Positions 42,401 to 50,963 of a stretch of 64,000 bases of DNA are shown one piece after another. Source of the stretch: RGIG995 sp045543655. Lineage in GTDB: Bacteria > Bacillota > Clostridia > Oscillospirales > UBA644. The stretch lies in NCBI GenBank assembly GCA_045543655.1, contig JAZPXN010000068.1, forward strand, positions 1-64,000. Reading direction: 5' to 3'. The translations under genes were made by a program, and so were the position numbers. The notes under the pieces were generated by a model. That model did no database searches and had not been told where the DNA came from. It saw only the letters and a list, made by a program, of their open reading frames with translations. Every line of letters begins with the position of its first letter. Within the stretch, counting starts at the first letter, position 1.

Positions 42401-43656
42401 ATATCAAGAACGCAATCCACGTCTTTTTCAAAAAAACCGGCCGCAGTGCAGTGGGCAATCGTCTCTACCTCGCCCTCGTCAAGGGCGAAGGCCGATTTCA
42501 GCAGCGCTTCTCCGTAACCGGTGGAGCAGGAGCGGACGATCTTTGCCCCGTCGGGCATAATTTCCTTCAGCTCCGCAACGGCCCGGATGGCGGTTTTGAC
42601 GGGATCTCCTTGATTGTTGGAATAGAAGGAATGCAACAATTCACCATCAGAGCCTATCAACACCATTTTCGTTGTCGTAGACCCGGCGTCGATTCCGAGA
42701 AAGCAGTCCCCCTGATAAGACGAAAGTTCTCCTTTCGGAACGACCGCCTTGCGGTGCCGCTCCAAAAAAGCGTCGTATTCCTTTTGATCCGAAAACAAAG
42801 GATCCAACCGAGGCATTTCGAAAGAAACCTTAACGCCCCGGGTAAGAGTCTTCTCCAGATCCGATACCGGAACAGCATTGCCGTCCCGTGCCCCCAGAGC
42901 GGCGCCCATTGCAGCAAAGAGATGGGAATTTTCCGGGTCAACCACCCGATCCGGAGTCAGATTCAAGGTTCGGACGAAGGCCTTCTTCAGTTCCGGCATG
43001 AAATGAAGCGGACCGCCGAGAAACGCAACGCACCCCCGGATGGGTTTCCCGCAGGCAAGACCGGAAATCGTTTGATTGACCACGGCCTGAAAAATAGACG
43101 CGGCAAGATCTTCCGTGCTGGCTCCCTCGTTGATCAGAGGCTGAATATCCGTTTTCGCAAAAACTCCGCAACGGGCCGCAATGGGATAGATCTCGCGATA
43201 ATTCTCCGCAGCTCGGTTCAGTCCTTCCGCATCGGTCTGCAGGAGCGCCGCCATCTGATCGATAAAAGCACCCGTACCGCCGGCGCAGACACCGTTCATA
43301 CGCTCTTCCAAGCCGCCAGTGAAATAAATGATCTTCGCGTCTTCCCCACCCAACTCAATTGCAACGTCGGTTTGAGGAGCAACGTCCTTCAATGCGGCAG
43401 CAACGGCAACCACTTCCTGCACGAATTCCAGATTCAGCGCTTTTGCAAGATTGATGGACCCGGACCCGGTGATCCGGATTCGCAGGGAACATTCTCCCAG
43501 TTCCGCTGCCGCTTCACGCAATAATTCCGCCAGCGTTTCCTGAGTATGGGCACAATGTCTTCTGTATTTTCCGTATAAAATCCGATCGCAATCGTCCAAC
43601 ACCACAAGCTTGACGGTAGTAGAACCGATGTCGATCCCGGCGCGATATTCTTTCAA
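39421..43656 (-). CDS. giant 2-hydroxyacyl-CoA dehydratase activase-related protein
   Basis: About 1411 residues. Two BadF/BcrA-type ATPase domains (GIDIGSTTVKLVVLD at the N-terminus; LGIDAGSTTTKMVLIG near 318) with a cluster cysteine motif (EACSSGCGSF), a CGGCPNNC motif near 625, then DUF2229 and a C-terminal HgdB-like region. The family is common in clostridia as one polypeptide. Activases of this type drive ATP-dependent electron transfer to a [4Fe-4S] dehydratase; the role of the fused form is unsettled. No separate dehydratase subunits lie nearby. TTG at 43656 is 7 nt after GGAGG; a TTG ten codons earlier lacks a ribosome site. It lies 62 nt after plsY and ends at a terminator. Confidence 0.88.
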   Translation of the reverse strand: MKEYRAGIDIGSTTVKLVVLDDCDRILYGKYRRHCAHTQETLAELLREAAAELGECSLRIRITGSGSINLAKALNLEFVQEVVAVAAALKDVAPQTDVAIELGGEDAKIIYFTGGLEERMNGVCAGGTGAFIDQMAALLQTDAEGLNRAAENYREIYPIAARCGVFAKTDIQPLINEGASTEDLAASIFQAVVNQTISGLACGKPIRGCVAFLGGPLHFMPELKKAFVRTLNLTPDRVVDPENSHLFAAMGAALGARDGNAVPVSDLEKTLTRGVKVSFEMPRLDPLFSDQKEYDAFLERHRKAVVPKGELSSYQGDCFLGIDAGSTTTKMVLIGSDGELLHSFYSNNQGDPVKTAIRAVAELKEIMPDGAKIVRSCSTGYGEALLKSAFALDEGEVETIAHCTAAGFFEKDVDCVLDIGGQDMKCIKLKNGAVDSILLNEACSSGCGSFLENFANSLSYTAPEFAEKAIFAKHPVDLGTRCTVFMNSNVKQAQKEGADVSDISAGLAYSVIKNAIFKVIKLADAADLGRKIVVQGGTFYNRAVLRAFEKVAGVQAVCPDISGLMGAFGAALIAKNRYHGQPSTMLALDEIVNLTYTSKSRRCGGCPNNCMLTVNRFSGNRSHITGNRCEKGLGNPAGRKVAPNMMEYKRNRMFAYPPLEQKDAPRGVIGIPRVLNMYENYPYWATFFKALGFRVILSPRSDRRLYERGMDSIPSESECYPAKLAHGHVQWLIDQGIETIFYPCVYYEHKEIETAQNRYNCPIVCSYPENIKNNVEAITAGTVRLIRPFMAFKSEKSAENRLVRLCSEEWGISEKETRIAASLAWKEQQAARADIRAEGARVLREMEELHGTGIVLAGRPYHVDPEINHGIPELITSYGFTVFTEDCLPVDLAPERPLRVVDQWVYHSRLYAAAEFVRGRNDLELIQLNSFGCGLDAVTADQVSEILEGSNKLYTVLKIDEVNNLGAVRIRLRSLMAAMRMRREQGIVARPKPDVYHRAEFTESMRREGYTILGPQMLPIHFNILEPVFRKYGYNFEILDNDNRTAIDIGLKYVNNDACFPSITIVGQFMEAVTSGRYDTDKLAIIMTQTGGCCRASNYVSFIRRALDKAGYSHIPVISLNVNGMETNEGFGLSLNFVKDAARALVYGDLLMRCLYRVRPYEITPGSANELLEKWTKICIESLTVPGSRRSYSRVCSDIVSEFDTLPLDEALKKPRVGIVGEILVKYMPLANNHLVELLEREGAEAVVPDFIDFLNYSFYSASYKNKNYGTPYVGVIGSRAAINLISLIRKPAIDALKKSRRFDVPVSIDEIAEMAKPILSLGNRYGEGWLLTGEMVELITHGTPNIVCIQPFACLPNHVVGKGAIKKLKSLYPQANIAAVDYDPGASEVNQLNRIKLMLSAAKENLKSGS

Positions 43657-43718
43657 AACGATTTCCTCCGATTTTGGAACGGGCAATATGGGACCGGTAC
43701 GATATACCGGCCCTCAGA

Positions 43719-44342
43719 TTAAACTTTTTTTGACTTAAACGAGAATTTTGATTCAGTGCCATTAGCCAGTCGCTTGAAATTTTCCCAATGACGAACCGCC
43801 ATAAACACGCAGCACCCCGCCGTCAGCAGGATCACCGGCAAGGACGCCCCGAAGGGAATCAATAACAAGGGGCACAAAAGCATCGCAGTCACGGTGGAAA
43901 GTGACATATACTTCGTCGTAAGCAACAAAATACACATCACCGCCGTAGCGATCAGACCGACCCGCCAATCAATAACGTACATGGCGGAAAGACAAACGAG
44001 AAAGCCCTTTCCCCCTCTAAACTTATACTGAACGGGAAAAGCGTGCCCAAGCATACAGAACAGTGTGGTATAGGCGGCGCCGAGCTGGAAAGAGCCCTGC
44101 CAGAGATCGAAAAGCCACGCAAATAGGCCTACCACGACCGCAGATTTCAGCAGATCAAGAAAAAAGACCCACCAGGCCCACTTGTTTCCGAAGGTTCGCT
44201 TAAAATTCGTAAACCCCGGATTCCCGCTCCCGCATTCCCGAATATCCCGGTGATAAATCATCTTCGACAGGATAATGGCGGGATTTGCCCCGGCCACGAG
44301 ATAGCCGCAAATCGCCGCAGCGATCCATAAAAGCGCAATCAT
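43719..44342 (-). CDS. plsY: acyl-phosphate:glycerol-3-phosphate acyltransferase PlsY-like
   Basis: 207 residues, about five membrane helices. The signature DIRECGSGNPGFTNFKRTFG corresponds to the PlsY motif RxxGSGNxGxTN, and KFRGGKG appears in the second half. The N-terminal GANPAIILSK replaces the common GSIPF, so it is somewhat divergent. PlsY transfers acyl groups from acyl-phosphate to glycerol 3-phosphate at the membrane. It follows fakB and fakA, which make acyl-phosphate. GGAGG precedes the ATG. Confidence 0.88.
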   Translation of the reverse strand: MIALLWIAAAICGYLVAGANPAIILSKMIYHRDIRECGSGNPGFTNFKRTFGNKWAWWVFFLDLLKSAVVVGLFAWLFDLWQGSFQLGAAYTTLFCMLGHAFPVQYKFRGGKGFLVCLSAMYVIDWRVGLIATAVMCILLLTTKYMSLSTVTAMLLCPLLLIPFGASLPVILLTAGCCVFMAVRHWENFKRLANGTESKFSFKSKKV

Positions 44343-44354
44343 ACGTTCCTCCGC

Positions 44355-45980
44355 TTATTCAATAACGACGATATAATCGTATACGTCCTGACCGCCGTCA
44401 AGAATATAAACCTCTTTTCCGCGGTAGTTGTCCTCGATATATTTCAGAAGCCGTCCGGATTCCTCGTCAGAGGCGTCTTTTCCGCAAAATACGATGCAGA
44501 TATCCCGCCGGGAAAATCCTGCGTGCTCTACGGTGTTGCAAAGGACCTCAAACCGATCTTTGCCCACAGACAGGAGACGTTTCCCCATAAAACCGATATA
44601 ATCTCCGGAATGCAATTCCGTTCCGTCAATCACGGCATCACGGACGCAATGGGAGATCTCCGCCGTAATCACGCCGTCCATGGCATCGGTCAATTCTTCG
44701 GCAATCACATCCGCATCCTCCGAATTGGGGTCGAACATCGCCAACGACGAATAACCGGCGCCTATCGAGGTGCTTGGAATGACCCGGACGTCGGATTTCT
44801 CGTAAAGCCGCGCCGCCTGTTCCGCGGTAAGCACGATATTCCCGTTATTGGGATAAACGAAAATCACGTCCGCGTTGACCCGATCAAAAGCAGAAATAAA
44901 ATCCTCTGCTGAGGGATTCATACATTGACCGCCGTCCACGATAACGTCGGCACCGCGATCGAGAAAAATTTGCTTCAGTCCCTCCCCGGAAGCCACGGCA
45001 ACTACGCCGAATTTCTTTCGCGCCTGCTCGGCAGAAGCTTCTTTTTCGGACTCGGCACGATTGTGCTGAAGGGACATGTTTTCAATTTTAACCGTCAGAT
45101 ATTCGCCGTATTTTTGGCAAAATTCCAATACCTTATAAGGAGTTTCGGTGTGCACGTGAATCTTCACGATACTGCCGTTTCGTACTGCAACTACGGAATC
45201 ACCGACGGTCTGCAAGAAATCAGAAATAACGGATACGTCAAAGGAATCAAGATCGGTCTTCTTCCACTGAAGACGAAGAAGAAGCTCCGTGCAATAACCG
45301 TATTCGAGGACGCTGTACTCGTCAAAGGCATTCAGATCGATCTCCGCCGTTTGCTTTTCTTCCTCGGAAAAATCCGGTTCCTTCCCCCGAAGGGACATCA
45401 GCATCCCCTCCACGATGCAGACGAGCCCGGCACCGCCGGAATCCACCACGCCTGCTTTTTTCAGCACCGGCAACAGATCGGGCGTGCGCTCAAGGGACCG
45501 TCCGGCTTCGTCAAGAAATGCTTCCAGAAACGCCTCGGGCGTATCGGCATTGCTGGCACACGCGTATTCCGTCGCTTCCCGAATCACGGTCAGGATCGTC
45601 CCTTCCGTGGGCGTCATCACCGATGCGTAAGCGTAAGAGACCCCCTGGCGAAACGCTTCTCCGATCGCACGGCAGTCTGCGTCGTCCAAAGCCGCAAAGC
45701 CCTGCTTGATCCCTTCGAAGAACTGGGAAAGAATTACGCCGGAATTCCCCCGGGCAGACATCAGCATCCCCCGGGCAACCGCATCGGATTCGACGGAAAG
45801 AGACGGGGCGTCTCCATCGGAATGAAGCCCCCCCATCACCGTCATCAGCATATTATCGCCCGTATCTCCGTCTGGAATGGGGAATACGTTCAGATCGTCA
45901 ATCTCCTTCGCGTGGGCTTTCAGATTTGCCGCACCCCCACGAATCATTCCGGCATAAGAAATACCGTCTAACGTTTTCAT
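44355..45980 (-). CDS. fakA: fatty acid kinase catalytic subunit FakA (DAK2/DhaL)
   Basis: 541 residues. The N-terminal DhaL kinase domain (~1-200) has LNVFPIPDGDTGDNM with the magnesium-binding aspartates and ARGNSGVILSQ. A central domain and a C-terminal DegV-like part (~310-541) follow. FakA phosphorylates fatty acids bound to FakB with ATP. It begins 7 nt after fakB and is followed by plsY, so the product can feed straight into phosphatidic acid synthesis. Confidence 0.92.
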   Translation of the reverse strand: MKTLDGISYAGMIRGGAANLKAHAKEIDDLNVFPIPDGDTGDNMLMTVMGGLHSDGDAPSLSVESDAVARGMLMSARGNSGVILSQFFEGIKQGFAALDDADCRAIGEAFRQGVSYAYASVMTPTEGTILTVIREATEYACASNADTPEAFLEAFLDEAGRSLERTPDLLPVLKKAGVVDSGGAGLVCIVEGMLMSLRGKEPDFSEEEKQTAEIDLNAFDEYSVLEYGYCTELLLRLQWKKTDLDSFDVSVISDFLQTVGDSVVAVRNGSIVKIHVHTETPYKVLEFCQKYGEYLTVKIENMSLQHNRAESEKEASAEQARKKFGVVAVASGEGLKQIFLDRGADVIVDGGQCMNPSAEDFISAFDRVNADVIFVYPNNGNIVLTAEQAARLYEKSDVRVIPSTSIGAGYSSLAMFDPNSEDADVIAEELTDAMDGVITAEISHCVRDAVIDGTELHSGDYIGFMGKRLLSVGKDRFEVLCNTVEHAGFSRRDICIVFCGKDASDEESGRLLKYIEDNYRGKEVYILDGGQDVYDYIVVIE

Positions 45981-45987
45981 GATTCAA

Positions 45988-46881
45988 TCAAACTCCTGCA
46001 CTGAAGGTTACCGATTCGCCAAAAGCCCAGACCCCAATGGTGTCAGGTCCGACGGAGGCCCCGATGATAGGACCAATAAAGCCGATTTCCACGTCACGGC
46101 AAGGGATTTCACTCCGGACGGTCTCCGCAAGCGCACGGACCTCGTCGGCATCGCAATCGGCGTGAAGCAGATAGACCGTTTGATTTTCGGCATCGGTAAT
46201 GGAGGATTTCAGCAAAGTCACGATCTCATCCAGGGATTTCTGTCTCCCCTTCACCTTCTTATAGGCGGCCTGATATCCTTCCGCATCCGCAACGAGAATC
46301 GGCTTAACTCCCATAAGATTCCCCAAAAACGCCGCAGAGGCCTTCACGCGGCCGGCCCGCTTCAGCGCGTCGAGCGAATGAACGGTAGCGTATTCGTTGA
46401 CCGTTTTCCGGATCGAAAGTATATATTCCTCGATCTCTTCCGCAGAAGCCCCTTCCCGGGCCTTCTCCGCCGCCTTCATGGCAAGCATCCCCTCGCCGAT
46501 ACTGGCATTCAGAGAATCGATGCAGATAATTTTACGGTCGGGATAAGATTCAAGCAATTGCTTTGCCGTTACGAACCCGGTATTGATCGACCCCGTCTGT
46601 TTGACGGAACAAGCGATATAAACGATATCCCGGCCTTCTTCCAGATATTTTCCAAAAACGGTTCGGAATTCTTCCACGGGAACCTGGGCAGTCTTGAATT
46701 GAACACCCGCCCTCATTTTTTCATAAAAATCATGGACCTCGTCCGCCGTCCAGGTCAGCAACGCCGGACGTTCCTCGCCGTCGAGGATCGTGGACATTTT
46801 AACGTAATCCACGTCGTATTTCGCAAGCTGTTCCCCGGTCAGATCCGCACAGGAATCGGTAATAATCTTCACGTTGCTCAT
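45988..46881 (-). CDS. fakB: DegV family fatty acid-binding protein FakB
   Basis: 297 residues. EDD fold: the N-terminal IITDSCADLTGEQ and a ligand-binding region with SVKQTGSINTG and HSLDALKRAGRV. FakB proteins bind one fatty acid and present its carboxylate to FakA. The start MSNVKI at 46881 follows AAGGAG; the longer upstream reading overlaps the leader. First gene of fakB-fakA-plsY-activase; a TATAAT lies ~90 nt upstream with a weak -35. Confidence 0.92.
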   Translation of the reverse strand: MSNVKIITDSCADLTGEQLAKYDVDYVKMSTILDGEERPALLTWTADEVHDFYEKMRAGVQFKTAQVPVEEFRTVFGKYLEEGRDIVYIACSVKQTGSINTGFVTAKQLLESYPDRKIICIDSLNASIGEGMLAMKAAEKAREGASAEEIEEYILSIRKTVNEYATVHSLDALKRAGRVKASAAFLGNLMGVKPILVADAEGYQAAYKKVKGRQKSLDEIVTLLKSSITDAENQTVYLLHADCDADEVRALAETVRSEIPCRDVEIGFIGPIIGASVGPDTIGVWAFGESVTFSAGV

Positions 46882-47050
46882 AAAGGATTCTCCTTCAGCG
46901 ATATTTAGGTCGCATTCTAACGTAATCGGGCGTAATAATCCCATATTTTTCCGACCTTACACGACTATTATATATTCGTATTCTAAACTGAAACGAAACT
47001 CATCGAAAAATAGCGTTTTGAAGAATCAAGCTGCACGAAAGACGAATAAC

Positions 47051-47071
47051 GCCGCCCGAAGAACGGGCGGC
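47051..47071 (-). terminator. hairpin after the histidine kinase gene
   Basis: Perfect 8-bp stem (47051-47058 with 47064-47071, GCCGCCCG), 5-nt loop, ending 6 nt beyond the kinase stop; only a weak T-rich tail follows. Confidence 0.6.
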
Positions 47072-47077
47072 GCAAGA

Positions 47078-48178
47078 CTATTTTCTGTTCAGAGACTGTT
47101 TTTCCGGCAAGGTAACGGTGAAGGTCGTTACCGCATCCTTGCTTTGCGCGGAGATGCTGCCGCCGTGAAGATCGACCACGCTCTTCACCACGGCAAGACC
47201 GATTCCGTTTCCTTCCGTAGCGTGGGATTCATCCCCCTGATAGAACTTATCGAAGATCCGGTGAATCTTATCCGGAGGGATTTCACTCCCCGTATTGGAG
47301 ACCGTCACGGTGAGAAATCCGCCCCCGCGGACGACGTCGAGCGCCACCGATCCGCCCGGAGGCGTGAATTTGACGGCGTTATCCATAAGATTGATCCAGA
47401 CGTGACGAAGCAGCTCTTCGTTCGCCTCCACGTCAAATTCGTCGAATTCCAGTTGAAGCTCCAGGTCTTTCTTCTCCCATTTTCCCGCAAGAAGCAGCAC
47501 GCAGGAGCGGATCTGCTCGGACAGATTAAAGACCGAAACGTCGGTAAGAATGGTTTGATTCGCAATCTTGGTCATATTCAGCACGTTAGACGCCATGTAG
47601 GAAAGCCGGTTCGACTCCTCCTCGATGGCATCAAGATAGATCCGGCGCTGTTCCTCCGTGAGATTTTCTTTTTTCAACAGCTTGGCAAAGCCTGCGATGG
47701 AAACGATGGGAGTCTTAAATTCATGAGACAGATTGTTGATAAAATCACTCCGGAGAACCTCCGTATTCTCCAACGCCTCCGCCAATTTATTAAAGCTCAC
47801 GGTAATCTCCCTGAAAGCCGGATGATCTCCGATAGGGGCGCCGTATTCAATGCGGGTATCGTAATTCCCGGCGGCAAGGCTGTTCAGACCATTGATAAAT
47901 TTATTCACCGGACGGAGGGGGACTTTACTGAAAAACACGGCGATGACGCCACCGATGATCAGACTGCAAAGGCACATCAGAAGCACGATCGAACCCAGAC
48001 TCATTTCATCGATATTTCCGGCAAAAAGACCAAACTTCACCAGAAGATAGACGACGAGCCCCGCAAGACCCAACGCCGCCAAAAGAACGAGAAAGACCAC
48101 AACGGCAAGCAGAATCGTCAGGGAAAAACGGTTTTTCTCCTCTTTAAAGTTAATTTTTACGAACTTTACCGGTTTCAT
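47078..48178 (-). CDS. sensor histidine kinase
   Basis: 366 residues. Two membrane helices (~21-47 and ~62-82) with only ~15 residues between, so little or no extracellular sensor; an intramembrane-sensing type is likely. HAMP (~85-138), HisKA with phospho-histidine H152 (NLSHEFKTP), then HATPase with the N box around NLMDNAVKFTPPGG and GNGIGLAVVKS. Partner of the response regulator whose stop it overlaps by ATGA. The signal is unknown. Confidence 0.92.
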   Translation of the reverse strand: MKPVKFVKINFKEEKNRFSLTILLAVVVFLVLLAALGLAGLVVYLLVKFGLFAGNIDEMSLGSIVLLMCLCSLIIGGVIAVFFSKVPLRPVNKFINGLNSLAAGNYDTRIEYGAPIGDHPAFREITVSFNKLAEALENTEVLRSDFINNLSHEFKTPIVSIAGFAKLLKKENLTEEQRRIYLDAIEEESNRLSYMASNVLNMTKIANQTILTDVSVFNLSEQIRSCVLLLAGKWEKKDLELQLEFDEFDVEANEELLRHVWINLMDNAVKFTPPGGSVALDVVRGGGFLTVTVSNTGSEIPPDKIHRIFDKFYQGDESHATEGNGIGLAVVKSVVDLHGGSISAQSKDAVTTFTVTLPEKQSLNRK

Positions 48179-48849
48179 ATTTTTTTCACCGCCTTATACC
48201 CCAATCCACGGACCGATTCGATCGAAAATTCCGGATAACCTTCAATGCGCTTGCGCAAGCGCCCGATGTGAACCGTCACCGTTTCCCAGCCGGTATCGCT
48301 TTCCGCTCCCCAGATCTCGTCCATCAACTGAATACGCGTAAAAATCTTTCCGGGATAGGAAAGCAATTTATAGAGAAGCATAAACTCCTTTTGAGGCAAT
48401 TCCTGCACGCTGTCGCCCCGGGTGACCGTCAAAGAATCGTAATCCAATACTACTTCGCCGACAACGATCCGTCGCTCGGTGGCGATCTTTGCCCGACGCA
48501 AAAGTGCTTTTATGCGATAGAGCATCTCTTCATTGTCGATAGGCTTGGTGATGTAATCGTCGGTTCCCACGGCAAAGCCCTTATGCTTGTCGGAGGGAAG
48601 CTGCTTTGCGGACACCATCAAGATCGGGAGATTATTGTCACTCTCCCGTAAAAGACGGGTAAATTCATAACCGTCCATCTTCGGCATCATCACGTCGAGC
48701 ACCACCAGGTCCACGTGCTCCCGATCCATTACCAGAAGGGCGTCTTCCCCATTTTCAGCCGTACTTACGGTGTATCCGGCGTCCTCCAGGACGGCCCGGA
48801 GCAGCAGCCGAATATTTTTATCGTCATCCACAACGAGAATATGAACCAT
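48175..48849 (-). CDS. OmpR/PhoB-family response regulator
   Basis: 224 residues: receiver domain (VVDDDKN acidic pocket, phospho-aspartate D52 in LDVMMPKMDG, lysine in TKPID) and a C-terminal winged helix ending in SVRGLGYKAV. AGGAGG precedes the ATG. First gene of the two-gene system. No target is adjacent. Confidence 0.94.
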   Translation of the reverse strand: MVHILVVDDDKNIRLLLRAVLEDAGYTVSTAENGEDALLVMDREHVDLVVLDVMMPKMDGYEFTRLLRESDNNLPILMVSAKQLPSDKHKGFAVGTDDYITKPIDNEEMLYRIKALLRRAKIATERRIVVGEVVLDYDSLTVTRGDSVQELPQKEFMLLYKLLSYPGKIFTRIQLMDEIWGAESDTGWETVTVHIGRLRKRIEGYPEFSIESVRGLGYKAVKKI

Positions 48850-48918
48850 AGAAAACCTCCTGTCAACGTGCGACGTCCCGTCGGAAAGGCGAAAAGCCGG
48901 AAACGCCGACTTTTCGGA

Positions 48919-50154
48919 TCAAGACAGATTCTTCAGCTTTTTGGTAAATTCCTTATCGTCGTACCGGTCAACGTCTTCCAGAACCTCAATCCCCATATCG
49001 CCGGCTCTTGCCCGGATATAATCGGCGCGGCCGCCCATGCGGTCCAGCTCCGAGGTGACGAGAATCTTTTTCACGTATTTCCCACCGAAACGGTCCGCCA
49101 CGGTATTGAGTTTATACAGCTCCTGCATATCGAATTCACCGTTTTTGCAGGAAATTATGATAGGAATCGAACCCTTCATTGCAAAAACGTCGATCTCGTT
49201 GACGGTGCGGAATTCGTCCTTCGATTCCGGAGCATCCCAATCCAGACAGACCCCAACCTTGACCTCGTGGTAGAGCGGAGCTTTTGATTTCGGCTCGGTC
49301 AGCTCCCGCATCCGTTTTGCAATGATCAGCTCCAGAACCTGTCCTGCCGTGGTCAAACACCGTTTGACCTGATCGTTTTTAAATTCAAAACGGAGAACGC
49401 CGTGAAGCTCCAGCTTCCGCAAAAGCCCCATTTCCTGAAGCCCGTTCAAAATTGCAGGGTTCAAATACAGGTTAAGGTGGACCCGTTCAAAGGCGTCGGA
49501 GGCGGTAGAACGGTCAACCTGAAAGAACAGTGAAGAACCGGTACGGAAGGTCTCGCAAAGATCCCGCAACGTGTCCATCTGAAGATTCCAGTTTCGGGCG
49601 TTGATGCGACAGATGCTCCACATATTTTCAATATCCTTACAGAAGTCTTCGCTGAAATCCCATTCGTAGGTGATCAACTCCGGCTTGACGTGATCCCGGA
49701 TAATCTCCCCGCCGTGCATGGTAACGTTCTCTTCCACGGTAATATTAAAGGACTTGGAGCGGCAGTTTTTCCCGTCGGAATCACAATCGATAACGGCGTT
49801 TTTGTTGTAATTGAAGCGGTGACACTGCACCTCGCCAAGGTGTCGCTCCATCAGCATCCCTACGGCAACGAGATACATATCGTCGCCGCCGGTAAGATCG
49901 AAAACGCAATCGCCGTATTCCTCCACGATCTCTTCGAGAACGGAAACCACGTGCTGAAGATCGTTGCGGTTGACCGAGCGATGCTCCAGGAGGATCTTAA
50001 GTCCGCGTCCGTCAAGAACCTTCTGATAAGAGCAAATGGCTTTTTCCATCACCCTATGACTGTCACCGATATAGACCACGCGGTCGGGCTCGCATACGAG
50101 GGCTCCGGAAAGATTTTCCAGCGCACTTTTGTCAAAAAATTCAATAATGGTCAT
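48919..50154 (-). CDS. Card1/Can2-like CARF-domain nuclease (DUF1887 family)
   Basis: 411 residues. The N-terminal ~140 form a CARF-like Rossmann domain with FDLTGGDDMY (85-94), the place of the NxTGGTK ligand loop of Card1. A winged-helix-like linker follows (~200-260), and the C-terminal PD-(D/E)xK nuclease has E275 (GQVLE), E320 and D322 (NEID) and CK at 336-337 (ISCKNGE), in the same spacing as Card1. Card1 is a cyclic tetra-adenylate-activated DNase/RNase of type III CRISPR defence. Here no cas gene or array lies in the window. It is monocistronic with its own promoter. Catalytic residues look intact; the ligand loop has DD where TK is usual. Confidence 0.82.
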   Translation of the reverse strand: MTIIEFFDKSALENLSGALVCEPDRVVYIGDSHRVMEKAICSYQKVLDGRGLKILLEHRSVNRNDLQHVVSVLEEIVEEYGDCVFDLTGGDDMYLVAVGMLMERHLGEVQCHRFNYNKNAVIDCDSDGKNCRSKSFNITVEENVTMHGGEIIRDHVKPELITYEWDFSEDFCKDIENMWSICRINARNWNLQMDTLRDLCETFRTGSSLFFQVDRSTASDAFERVHLNLYLNPAILNGLQEMGLLRKLELHGVLRFEFKNDQVKRCLTTAGQVLELIIAKRMRELTEPKSKAPLYHEVKVGVCLDWDAPESKDEFRTVNEIDVFAMKGSIPIIISCKNGEFDMQELYKLNTVADRFGGKYVKKILVTSELDRMGGRADYIRARAGDMGIEVLEDVDRYDDKEFTKKLKNLS

Positions 50155-50182
50155 AGAATACCTCGCATAGTTTTATAGTATT

Positions 50183-50228
50183 ACTCTAACAGACCACCTT
50201 GAAAATGTCAAGACAAATTCGACATTTT
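50183..50228 (-). promoter_or_regulatory. promoter of the Card1-like gene with inverted repeat
   Basis: Minus strand: TTGACA (50206-50211), 17-bp spacer, TAGAGT (50183-50188). AAAATGTC (50202-50209) and GACATTTT (50221-50228) form a perfect 8-bp inverted repeat with an 11-bp spacer that covers the -35, so a repressor could block transcription. Confidence 0.65.
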
Positions 50229-50286
50229 TCACATTTTTTTTATATTTCGGAACTGCGAAAATCCTCCCCCCAACGGGTTTTTCCTA

Positions 50287-50315
50287 TTGACAGATCCTCT
50301 CGGAAATGCTATAAT
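50287..50315 (+). promoter_or_regulatory. promoter of the zinc-ribbon membrane protein gene
   Basis: TTGACA (50287-50292), 17-bp spacer, TATAAT (50310-50315); full consensus. Confidence 0.88.
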
Positions 50316-50358
50316 AGAACCAAAGAAGACGGTAAAAACCGTTGAAAGGAGCCATATT

Positions 50359-50940
50359 ATGAACTGCAAAGTTTGCAACTCTCCCATTACGGAAGGTCAG
50401 TCCTTCTGCTCTTACTGCGGAACGAAGATCGAAGCTCCTGCAGAAGAAACCGTTGCTGTAGCGGAAGAAATTCCGGCGCAGGAAACGAAAACCGAAGAAG
50501 CCGTTACGGAAACGATATCCGAAACGCCTCCCTCCGAGGAAACAGACAAAACCGAACAAGTCCCCGAAGCGCAGGAAGAACCCGTCACCGCTGAAACCGA
50601 AGCGGCCGAAGAACCCGCCGCCCTTGCAGAACCCCCCACGCAGCCCCCTGCAGGAAACGACGATGCCCTTGACAAGGACGCCACGACCGGCTTTATCCTC
50701 GGCATCCTTGCATACGTGATCTCCTGCGCCGGAATTCCGCTGGGAATCATCGGACTGATCAAAGCCACCCGAGGCATGAAAGCGCCCAACAAGCGTGTCT
50801 TCGGCATTATCGGCACCATCCTCTCCGCCGCCGGGATCGTGGGTTTCTTCACGTCGATCTTCAGCTTCATATCTGCATTCCAAAGCGGAATGGATCTTTA
50901 CGAAATGCTGGATCTGTTCGTCTCCAATATCCCCTGGTAA
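50359..50940 (+). CDS. zinc-ribbon membrane protein with acidic linker
   Basis: 193 residues. An N-terminal zinc ribbon (C3, C6, C17, C20), a ~80-residue linker rich in E, T, A and P (~26-110), then two C-terminal membrane helices (~114-137 and ~147-170) of the DUF4190 kind. The ATG at 50359 follows AAAGGAG. Proteins of this shape are common in clostridia and have no known role; the zinc ribbon may recruit partners to the membrane. Consensus promoter and terminator make it a single-gene unit. Confidence 0.82.
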   Translation: MNCKVCNSPITEGQSFCSYCGTKIEAPAEETVAVAEEIPAQETKTEEAVTETISETPPSEETDKTEQVPEAQEEPVTAETEAAEEPAALAEPPTQPPAGNDDALDKDATTGFILGILAYVISCAGIPLGIIGLIKATRGMKAPNKRVFGIIGTILSAAGIVGFFTSIFSFISAFQSGMDLYEMLDLFVSNIPW

Positions 50941-50963
50941 ACAACGCATTTCCATAAAATAAC

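Noticed and set aside
39580..43524. Two long rightward frames opposite the activase gene
   Set aside because: Antisense shadows of a strongly conserved protein.
46905..46945. FapR-type operator before fakB
   Set aside because: Only short TTAG/CTAA halves are present; the conserved core of FapR sites is missing.
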